5,062 nucleotides of DNA, taken from assembly GCA_017882935.1 (NCBI GenBank), contig JADGOP010000221.1, positions 1 to 5,062 of the forward strand. Direction: 5' to 3'. The translations under genes and the position numbers were made by a program. Below are positions 1 to 4,365 of this stretch, in pieces; within the stretch, counting starts at the first letter, position 1; each line of letters begins with the position of its first letter. The notes below the pieces were generated by a model. That model saw only the letters and a list, made by a program, of their open reading frames with translations. It made no database searches and was not told the origin of the DNA. Source of the stretch: Actinomycetota bacterium. Lineage in GTDB: Bacteria; Actinomycetota; Acidimicrobiia; Acidimicrobiales; Iamiaceae.

Positions 1-121
1 GCCGCGGCTGGGGCGTGGGGTCGACGTTCCAGTCGCACGTCGGGCACCACACCACGAACTCCCGTGGGGTGGTCAGCGCGGCGCCGCAGGCGGGGCAGGG
101 CGCGGCGGGGGCGGACGACAT
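1..121 (-). CDS. Zinc-ribbon protein, N-terminal fragment (probable M48-type metallopeptidase), cut by window edge
   Basis: Only the first 40 residues are inside the window, read leftward from the ATG at 121-119. They begin MSSAPAAPCPACGAAL and continue to a FVVWCPTCDWNVDP segment. Cys9, Cys12, Cys26 and Cys29 form two CPxC knuckles about 14 residues apart, a classic four-cysteine zinc ribbon. From memory of the family, a CPxCG...WCPxCDWNVDP start is typical of actinobacterial M48 (HtpX/Ste24-like) membrane metallopeptidases. The catalytic HExxH and membrane segments would lie outside the window, so that assignment is inference and another zinc-ribbon protein is possible. No Shine-Dalgarno site precedes the ATG. 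A TACGCT hexamer lies 8 nt upstream, which fits a leaderless mRNA. The gene is divergent from the prfC unit and shares a roughly 120-180 bp control region with it. Confidence 0.7.
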   Translation of the reverse strand, partial: MSSAPAAPCPACGAALTTPREFVVWCPTCDWNVDPTPQPR

Positions 122-147
122 GGCCGGGCAGCGTAGGTCCCCGGCCA
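121..147. repeat. 8-bp perfect inverted repeat spanning a start codon and -10 site
   Basis: TGGCCGGG at 121-128 and CCCGGCCA at 140-147 are exact reverse complements separated by 11 bases. The spacer contains the candidate -10 hexamer, and the left arm touches the start codon of the zinc-ribbon gene. A further CCGGCCA copy lies at 154-160. This could be an operator for a dimeric regulator. The region is so GC-rich that chance is a serious alternative. Confidence 0.3.
130..135 (-). promoter_or_regulatory. Candidate -10 hexamer for leaderless zinc-ribbon gene
   Basis: Read on the minus strand this is TACGCT, matching the TANNNT pattern of housekeeping -10 elements in actinobacteria. It ends 8 nt before the ATG at 121, so transcription would start within about two bases of the start codon. 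That would explain the missing Shine-Dalgarno site. No convincing -35 hexamer is visible. A six-base degenerate match alone is weak evidence; its placement relative to the start codon is the main support. Confidence 0.35.
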
Positions 148-193
148 GGGGGGCCGGCCAGTCGCGGACGGGGGGCTCCGCGGGCGCTGGCCC

Positions 194-199
194 TACGAT
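194..199 (+). promoter_or_regulatory. Candidate -10 hexamer for the small ORF and prfC
   Basis: TACGAT is one of the few A/T-containing stretches in this GC-dense region and fits TANNNT. Transcription would start near 205-207. That gives a leader of roughly 37 nt before the small ORF at 243 and about 100 nt before prfC. No recognisable -35 hexamer lies 16-18 bases upstream, so the call rests on the -10 match and its position. Confidence 0.3.
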
Positions 200-242
200 G
201 GCCCGCCCGCTTGCCTGCCGCCCCGCCGACCCTGGAGACGTG

Positions 243-308
243 ATGTCGCACCCCCGCCGCCTGCCGTGCCGCCCCTGCGGCAGGCCCGTCGAGGCGAGGC
301 GCGCGTGA
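243..308 (+). CDS. Putative 21-residue leader/upstream ORF translationally coupled to prfC
   Basis: ATG at 243 is preceded by GGAG at 234-237 with a 5-nt spacer, a good Shine-Dalgarno arrangement. The peptide starts MSHPRRLPCRPCGRP and ends in an Arg-rich tail. It carries one CxxC pair (Cys9, Cys12) and five or more arginines. All 20 sense codons after the ATG end in G or C, as expected for a translated frame here, though the background GC makes this only modest support. The TGA stop (306-308) overlaps the prfC GTG (305-307) as GTGA, the standard geometry for termination-reinitiation coupling. The prfC Shine-Dalgarno site lies inside its codons 17-19, and an 8-bp hairpin covers codons 6-15. 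It may be a regulatory leader whose sequence is unimportant, a true microprotein, or chance. I do not recognise the peptide. Confidence 0.45.
   Translation: MSHPRRLPCRPCGRPVEARRA
259..285 (+). promoter_or_regulatory. Leader hairpin upstream of the prfC ribosome-binding site
   Basis: GCCTGCCG (259-266) pairs perfectly with CGGCAGGC (278-285) around an 11-nt loop, giving an 8-bp, mostly G-C stem. It ends 5 nt before the prfC Shine-Dalgarno site (291-299). The same left arm, GCCTGCCG, also occurs at 213-220 and could pair with the same right arm, so two exclusive structures can be drawn. The stem lies within the small ORF, so a translating ribosome would melt it. The pairing is directly visible; any regulatory effect is inference. 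Confidence 0.35.
291..299 (+). promoter_or_regulatory. Ribosome-binding site that decides the prfC start
   Basis: GAGGCGAGG contains two GAGG cores. The second ends 5 nt before the GTG at 305. The earlier in-frame GTG at 266 has no comparable site and lies inside the hairpin stem. A start at 305 also gives the length and N-terminus expected of RF3. Confidence 0.7.
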
Positions 309-1891
309 CCCCGGCCGAGGAGGCGGCGCGCCGGCGCACGTTCGCCATCATCTCCCACCCCGACGCGGGCAAGACCACGCTCACCGAGAAGTTCCTCCTC
401 TACGGCGGGGCGCTGGGGGGCACCGGCGCCGGCGCGGTGAAGGCGCGGGAGGGCCGCCGCTCGGCGACGTCGGACTGGATGGAGCTCGAGCAGAAGCGCG
501 GCATCTCCATCACCTCCACCGTGCTGCAGTTCCCGTACCGCGGCCACACGGTGAACCTGCTCGACACCCCCGGCCACCGCGACTTCTCCGAGGACACCTA
601 CCGCGTGCTGGCGGCCGCCGACGCAGCGGTCATGGTCCTCGACGCGGCGAAGGGCATCGAGCCGCAGACGCTGAAGCTCTTCGAGGTCTGTCGCACCCGC
701 GGCCTGCCGCTGCTCACCTTCATCAACAAGTGGGACCGCCCGGGCCGCGACGCGCTCGAGCTGATCGACGAGGTCGAGCGCCTCATCGGCATGCAGCCCA
801 CGCCGGTGACCTGGCCGGTCGGCATCGCCGGCGACTTCCGCGGGGTGGTCGACCGCCGCTCGGGCGACTTCGTGCGCTTCACCCGCGTCGCCCGCGGCGC
901 CACCGAGGCACCCGAGGAGGTCGTCGACCCCGAGCGGGCCGCGGTCGAGGAGGGCGCGGCGTGGGGCCAGGCCGACGAGGAGCTCGCGCTGCTCGGCGCC
1001 GTCGGTGCCGACTTCGACGAGGAGGCCTTCCTGGCCGGGCTCGTCACCCCCACGTTCTTCGGCTCCGCGCTCACCAACTTCGGGGTGCGCCTGCTCCTCG
1101 ACGCGGTCATCGACCTGGCGCCGTCACCCACCCCCCGCCTCGACGTCGAGGGCACGCCCCGACCGCTCGACGCGCCGCTCTCGGGCTTCGTCTTCAAGGT
1201 GCAGGCCAACCTCGACCCGTCGCACCGCGACCGCATCGCCTACCTCCGGGTCTGCTCCGGGCGGTTCGAGCGCGGCACGGTGGTGACGCACGGCCGCACC
1301 GGCAAGCCGTTCGCCACCAAGTACGCACACACGGTGTTCGGCCGCGAGCGCGAGACCGTCGAGGAGGCCTTCCCGGGAGACGTGGTGGGCCTCGTCAACG
1401 CCACCGACGTCCGCGTCGGCGACTCGCTGTACCTCGACGAGCCGGTCGAGTTCCCGGGGATCCCCAGCTTCGCTCCCGAGCACTTCGCGGTGGCCCGGGT
1501 GCGCGACACCGGGCGCTTCAAGCAGTTCCGTCGCGGCATCGCGCAGCTCGACGAGGAAGGCGTGGTGCAGGTGCTGCGCCACCCCGACCAGGGCGACCAG
1601 GCCCCCGTGCTGGCCGCGGTCGGGCCCATGCAGTTCGAGGTGGCCGTGCACCGCCTCGAGAACGAGTTCGGCGCCCCCGTCGAGCTGAGCCCCACCAACT
1701 ACACGGTCGCCCGGCGCACCGACGCCCCCAGCGCCCTGGCCCTGCGGGGCATGCGCGGCGTCACCGTGCTGGAGCGGGCCGACGGCACCCTGCTGGCGCT
1801 CTTCGAGAGCCCCTACTGGCTCGACCGGGTGGTCGACGACCAGCCCGACCTGCTGCTCGCCCCGCTCGTCGGCGCGGGCCTGGCGGGCTGA
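305..1891 (+). CDS. prfC: Peptide chain release factor 3 (RF3), ribosome-associated GTPase
   Basis: This 528-residue protein, close to the 529 of E. coli RF3, is a cytoplasmic translational GTPase. After peptide release it ejects RF1 or RF2 from the ribosome. The G domain spans about residues 10-270. Visible motifs are the P-loop SHPDAGKTT (17-25), the switch-I RGISIT segment (66-71), DTPGHRDF (87-94) running into SEDTYR, and NKWD (141-144). The continuation DFSEDTYR and the segments DWMELEQKRGISIT and GFVFKVQANLDPSHRDR are characteristic of RF3 rather than EF-G or TetM. A beta-barrel domain 2 follows at about 285-375. The RF3 C-terminal domain runs from about 385 to the end and includes EEGVVQV and VGPMQFEV-type segments. 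The start is the GTG at 305, chosen for its Shine-Dalgarno site and overlap with the small upstream ORF. Where E. coli RF3 has Glu after DTPGH there is Arg; this is probably lineage variation. No frameshift or truncation is visible. The gene converges on the TAP-like lipoprotein gene after a 27-nt gap. Confidence 0.97.
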   Translation: MTPAEEAARRRTFAIISHPDAGKTTLTEKFLLYGGALGGTGAGAVKAREGRRSATSDWMELEQKRGISITSTVLQFPYRGHTVNLLDTPGHRDFSEDTYRVLAAADAAVMVLDAAKGIEPQTLKLFEVCRTRGLPLLTFINKWDRPGRDALELIDEVERLIGMQPTPVTWPVGIAGDFRGVVDRRSGDFVRFTRVARGATEAPEEVVDPERAAVEEGAAWGQADEELALLGAVGADFDEEAFLAGLVTPTFFGSALTNFGVRLLLDAVIDLAPSPTPRLDVEGTPRPLDAPLSGFVFKVQANLDPSHRDRIAYLRVCSGRFERGTVVTHGRTGKPFATKYAHTVFGRERETVEEAFPGDVVGLVNATDVRVGDSLYLDEPVEFPGIPSFAPEHFAVARVRDTGRFKQFRRGIAQLDEEGVVQVLRHPDQGDQAPVLAAVGPMQFEVAVHRLENEFGAPVELSPTNYTVARRTDAPSALALRGMRGVTVLERADGTLLALFESPYWLDRVVDDQPDLLLAPLVGAGLAG

Positions 1892-1924
1892 CCGGCCGCG
1901 AGCACGCCGCGTCCGACCTCAGCC
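1886..1924. terminator. Candidate shared stem-loop between convergent prfC and lipoprotein genes
   Basis: GGCTGA (1886-1891) and TCAGCC (1919-1924) are perfect reverse complements. They contain the stop codons of prfC and of the convergent lipoprotein gene. Inside them CGG (1893-1895) can pair with CCG (1913-1915) and GCG (1898-1900) with CGC (1908-1910) across small interior loops. There is no T-tract on either strand, so it would be at best an RNA-stabilising or weakly terminating structure. Three of the six outer pairs are automatic when two TGA stops converge. Confidence 0.3.
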
Positions 1925-3436
1925 GCAGACGAGGCCGTTGGGCGGCGGCTTCAGCGTGATGAGGTAGGTGTTCACCGCGTCGTCGACGCACGCGTTGCCC
2001 TGCGCGTAGATGGTGTGGCCGTTGCCGCGGTGGGTGATGAGCACGCCCTGCGGTAGCCGCCGGGCCAGGGCCACGCCGTCGACGTAGGGCGTGGCCGGGT
2101 CGTTGGTGGTGCTGACCACCACGATGGGCGGTGACCCGATGGCCTTCGGTGGGGTCAGCGGTTGCGCCGGCGTCGGCCAGTAGGCGCAGCGCACGTAGTC
2201 GGTGACGGTGCCTTCACCGAGGTGCGGCGCGGCCTTGCTCGCGGCGCGCCCCGCGGCAAGCACGGCGGCCGGGTCGTGCGGCCAGGACCAGTCGAGGCAG
2301 CTGACCGCGAAGTAGATCTCGAAGCCGTTCGGGTAGCTGCCGTCGGGGCTGCGCTGGAGGTAGGCGTCGGCGAGCCGGACCAGGCCCGAGCCGTTGCCCT
2401 CATCGGCCTGGCGGAGCGCGGTGGCGAGGGCCGACCATTCGGCCTGCGAGTACAGCGCCTCACCCACACCGAGCTGGAACTCGCCCGGGCCGAGCGGTCG
2501 GTCCTGGCCGGGCGCGGCGATGGGCGCGGCCTCGACCTTGGCCTGGACCCGCGAGACGACCGCCGCCGGGTTGGTGCCCAGCGCGCATGAGGGGTTGGCG
2601 GTGCACCCCTTCTCGAAGGCCTCGAGGTTCTTCTCGAACGACAGGCCCTGGTCGGTCGCGGCCTCGAGGCCGGGCTGCCCCAGCCGCACGATCCCGTCGA
2701 GCACCATCGCCCGGATGTGGGTGGGGAAGAGGTCGGCGTAGACCTGCCCGATGCTCGTGCCGTAGGAGGAGCCGAGGTAGTTGAGCTTCGACTCACCGAG
2801 CGCGACGCGGATCTGGTCGAGGTCGCGGGCGACATCGCGGGTGCCGAGGTGGGGGAGGAGCGCCTTGTACGCGGTGGCGCAGTCGCGCACGAACGCTCGG
2901 CTCTCCTGCAGCAGGTGCGAGGTCTGCGGGGCGGTGCGCGGCGTGGGATCGGAGTGGTACATCTCGGCCAGCGTCCGGTGGCAGTCGAGGGGGCTGCTGC
3001 GGCCGACGCCACGCGGGTCGAAGCCCACGACGTCGAAGCGCTCGTGGATGTCGGACGGCCACGGGTTCCCCTCGGCGAGGTCGATGCCCGAGCCGCCCGG
3101 ACCGCCCGGGTTCACCAGCAGCGAGCCGATGCGCTTCGACGGGTCGGAGGCGGGCACCTTCACCAGCGCGATGGAGAGCTTGGGCCCGTCGGGATGGGCG
3201 TAGTCGACCGGGACCTGGACCTTGGCGCACTCGAAGCTGCCGTCGCACGACGTCCACGAGATCGACCTGGTGCCGCTGGTGGTGGGGCTGGAGCCCGACG
3301 TGCCGGGCGTGGTGGAGCCGCCACCCGCGCTCGTGGTGGGCCCGGAGTTCGCGCCCACGCGCACGCTGCACGCGGCCAGGAGGGCGGCGAGCACGGCGAC
3401 GAGCGCGGCCGCGTGGCGGATCGAGGGTCTGGTCAC
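1919..3436 (-). CDS. Secreted alpha/beta-hydrolase lipoprotein, S33/TAP-like peptidase family
   Basis: This 505-residue protein has a lipoprotein signal peptide: basic n-region MTRPSIRH, hydrophobic AALVAVLAALL, and lipobox LAAC with Cys23 as the predicted lipidated residue. A Ser/Thr/Gly linker follows (about 31-58), then the catalytic domain. The likely oxyanion segment is NPGGPGGSG (109-117). The nucleophile elbow is GSSYG with Ser224, followed by VLDG (246-249). Asp446 in STTNDPATPY and His474 in GNGHTIY complete the triad. The last ~100 residues, with a closing CVDDAV...GLVCG, match the TAP-like C-terminal domain of Streptomyces tripeptidyl aminopeptidases and mycobacterial Hip1-type proteins. 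It probably acts outside the membrane on peptides or esters; the substrate cannot be read from sequence. I chose the GTG at 3436 because it starts the signal peptide directly; the frame stays open upstream to 3580 but would bury it. No Shine-Dalgarno site is seen, and a TACCGT 7 nt upstream suggests a leaderless mRNA. Confidence 0.93.
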   Translation of the reverse strand: MTRPSIRHAAALVAVLAALLAACSVRVGANSGPTTSAGGGSTTPGTSGSSPTTSGTRSISWTSCDGSFECAKVQVPVDYAHPDGPKLSIALVKVPASDPSKRIGSLLVNPGGPGGSGIDLAEGNPWPSDIHERFDVVGFDPRGVGRSSPLDCHRTLAEMYHSDPTPRTAPQTSHLLQESRAFVRDCATAYKALLPHLGTRDVARDLDQIRVALGESKLNYLGSSYGTSIGQVYADLFPTHIRAMVLDGIVRLGQPGLEAATDQGLSFEKNLEAFEKGCTANPSCALGTNPAAVVSRVQAKVEAAPIAAPGQDRPLGPGEFQLGVGEALYSQAEWSALATALRQADEGNGSGLVRLADAYLQRSPDGSYPNGFEIYFAVSCLDWSWPHDPAAVLAAGRAASKAAPHLGEGTVTDYVRCAYWPTPAQPLTPPKAIGSPPIVVVSTTNDPATPYVDGVALARRLPQGVLITHRGNGHTIYAQGNACVDDAVNTYLITLKPPPNGLVCG

Positions 3437-3443
3437 GGGCGAG

Positions 3444-3449
3444 ACGGTA
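3444..3449 (-). promoter_or_regulatory. Candidate -10 hexamer for leaderless lipoprotein gene
   Basis: On the minus strand this reads TACCGT, a TANNNT match. It ends 7 nt before the GTG at 3436, so transcription should begin at or next to the start codon. The missing Shine-Dalgarno site supports a leaderless transcript. It overlaps the palindrome CGGTACCG (3445-3452). No clear -35 hexamer is seen. Confidence 0.4.
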
Positions 3450-3482
3450 CCGCCCGCCCGGTCCAGGGATGCAGCGGTACGG
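3445..3482. repeat. Repeated CGGTAC element in the divergent promoter region
   Basis: CGGTAC occurs at 3445-3450, extended to the perfect palindrome CGGTACCG (3445-3452), and again at 3475-3480 within CGGTACGG. The copies are exactly 30 bp apart, about three helical turns. Each overlaps a candidate -10 hexamer, one for each divergent gene. They may be nothing more than the two -10 boxes, or a shared operator. Confidence 0.3.
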
Positions 3483-3483
3483 T
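3478..3483 (+). promoter_or_regulatory. Candidate -10 hexamer for the DUF695-RraB gene
   Basis: TACGGT fits TANNNT and predicts a transcription start near 3490. That leaves a leader of roughly 47 nt before the GTG at 3537. No convincing -35 element lies 16-18 bp upstream, so confidence is low. Confidence 0.25.
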
Positions 3484-3524
3484 CGCGGTGCCCCGTCCGG
3501 ACGCCATCTCCGGGCCGCGCTGCC

Positions 3525-3531
3525 AGGGGAG
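3525..3531 (+). promoter_or_regulatory. Strong Shine-Dalgarno site deciding the DUF695-RraB start
   Basis: AGGGGAG lies 5 nt before the GTG at 3537. The reading frame is open far upstream, to 3222, across the divergent lipoprotein gene. This site is what identifies 3537 as the real start. Confidence 0.7.
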
Positions 3532-3536
3532 CCGTC

Positions 3537-4337
3537 GTGGAACAGAGCACACCGCCGGAGTCGTGGCTGGTCGGCGTCACCGTCGCCGGCGACCAGCTGG
3601 CAAGCCTGCGCGTCCACGCGGGCTACCTCGCGGCGGGCCCGGCGAGCGGCCGGCCCCACCGGGTGCACGTGCGCTTCCGGCTGCACGACCCGTCGCCGAG
3701 CGGCTTCCCGGGCGCGGGCGAGGCGCTCGACCTGAACGTCGCCGAGGAGCGGGTGGTGGCCGCGGTGCGACCCGTGGCCGTGCTGGTGGCCGTGGTGACC
3801 GCGCCGGGCTTCCGCGACCTGGTGCTGCACACCGACGACCCCACGCGCGTGGCGCTCGAGGTGGGCGACGACCTCACGGCCGACCTCGGCTACGAGCCCA
3901 CCGTCGACGTCGACGAGGACCCGGCCTGGAGCACCTACCGGTCCCTCTTCGCCGATGCCGTGGTCGCCGACGGCGATCGTCGCGTCGTGGCGCAGCTCGG
4001 TGAGCCCGGACCCGATCCCAAGCCTTGCCTGGCCCGCTACTTCGTGGTGTTCGAAGGGCGCGACGAGGCGGTCGCCGCCCGTCAGGTGCTGGTCGACGCC
4101 GACTTCGACGCCACCATCGTGCTGCCGCCCGACCACGACGGCGTCGCCCGGGTCGGGGCCCGCACCCTCAGCGGGACCCCGGAGCCGGTGGCGCCTCCCG
4201 GCGGGGCCGTGCTCGTGATCAGCGACGAGGTGGTCCTGAACCAGGCCGAGGCGGCCCGGGCCCGCGACAGCGTGGCGTCGTTCGCGGCGTCGTGGGGCGG
4301 CTCGTTCCAGGGCTGGCGCGCCGAACCCCTCGACTGA
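3537..4337 (+). CDS. DUF695 domain fused to an RraB-like domain (possible RNase E regulator)
   Basis: This 266-residue protein has no signal peptide or membrane segment and should be cytoplasmic. Residues about 1-140 resemble DUF695, a domain of unknown function. They show a PHRVHVRFRLHDP strand with a following GFPGAGEALDLNVAEE segment, then VLVAVVTAPGFRDLVLHT, and the closing EDPAWSTYRSLF (127-138). Residues about 147-263 resemble RraB. They open with VVAQLGEPGPDP and then LARYFVVFEGRDEAVAARQVL. They end in WGGSFQGWRAE, comparable with the YDGW ending of E. coli RraB. E. coli RraB binds RNase E and limits its activity, so a role in RNA decay is plausible here but unproven. The domain calls are from memory of family patterns, not a search. 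The GTG start follows a strong Shine-Dalgarno site. The gene is divergent from the lipoprotein gene (100-bp gap) and converges on the downstream hydrolase gene (24-nt gap), so it is probably monocistronic. Confidence 0.85.
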   Translation: MEQSTPPESWLVGVTVAGDQLASLRVHAGYLAAGPASGRPHRVHVRFRLHDPSPSGFPGAGEALDLNVAEERVVAAVRPVAVLVAVVTAPGFRDLVLHTDDPTRVALEVGDDLTADLGYEPTVDVDEDPAWSTYRSLFADAVVADGDRRVVAQLGEPGPDPKPCLARYFVVFEGRDEAVAARQVLVDADFDATIVLPPDHDGVARVGARTLSGTPEPVAPPGGAVLVISDEVVLNQAEAARARDSVASFAASWGGSFQGWRAEPLD

Positions 4338-4365
4338 CGGGGCGCGTCGGCGCCCGCGCCGTCAG
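4334..4365. terminator. Bidirectional stem-loop between two convergent genes, pairing both stop codons
   Basis: CTGAC (4334-4338) pairs with GTCAG (4361-4365), and GGCGCG (4341-4346) pairs with CGCGCC (4355-4360). The result is an 11-bp stem with a 2-nt GG bulge and an 8-nt loop. It contains the TGA of the DUF695-RraB gene in one arm and the TGA of the minus-strand hydrolase in the other. There is no T-tract, so it is not a textbook intrinsic terminator. Stem length and position between convergent genes support a terminating or 3'-protecting role for both mRNAs. Confidence 0.5.

Noticed and set aside
15..242. Extension of the 21-codon small ORF upstream to an ATG at 15
   Set aside because: The extension runs antisense through the zinc-ribbon gene and is low-complexity. 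Only the part from 243 has its own SD.
266..304. In-frame GTG at 266 that would lengthen RF3 by 13 residues
   Set aside because: The added residues are Arg-rich and not RF3-like, the codon sits inside a hairpin stem without a good SD, and the GTG at 305 gives the expected length with a strong SD.
395..565. Arg in place of Glu in DTPGHRDF and Trp in NKWD of RF3, considered as possible loss of GTPase function
   Set aside because: The core G-motif residues (GKT, DxxGH, NKxD) are intact, and these positions vary between lineages. It reads as a functional RF3.
730..1959. Long plus-strand open frame overlapping prfC in another frame
   Set aside because: Its translation is dominated by Arg, Gly and Pro, typical of a frame-shifted shadow of a high-GC gene, with no recognisable domain.
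3222..3536. Upstream extension of the DUF695-RraB frame to 3222
   Set aside because: It runs antisense through the lipoprotein N-terminus and has no family resemblance. The strong SD at 3525-3531 marks 3537 as the start.
3437..3580. Upstream extension of the lipoprotein gene to a start at 3580
   Set aside because: It would add 48 residues before an obvious lipoprotein signal peptide and overlap the divergent gene's start. The GTG at 3436 begins the signal peptide directly.
2717..4003. Long open frames on both strands across the lipoprotein gene and the divergent region (2717-4003 plus; 2793-4136 minus)
   Set aside because: Arg/Gly/Ala-rich shadow translations that cut across well-supported genes and promoters.
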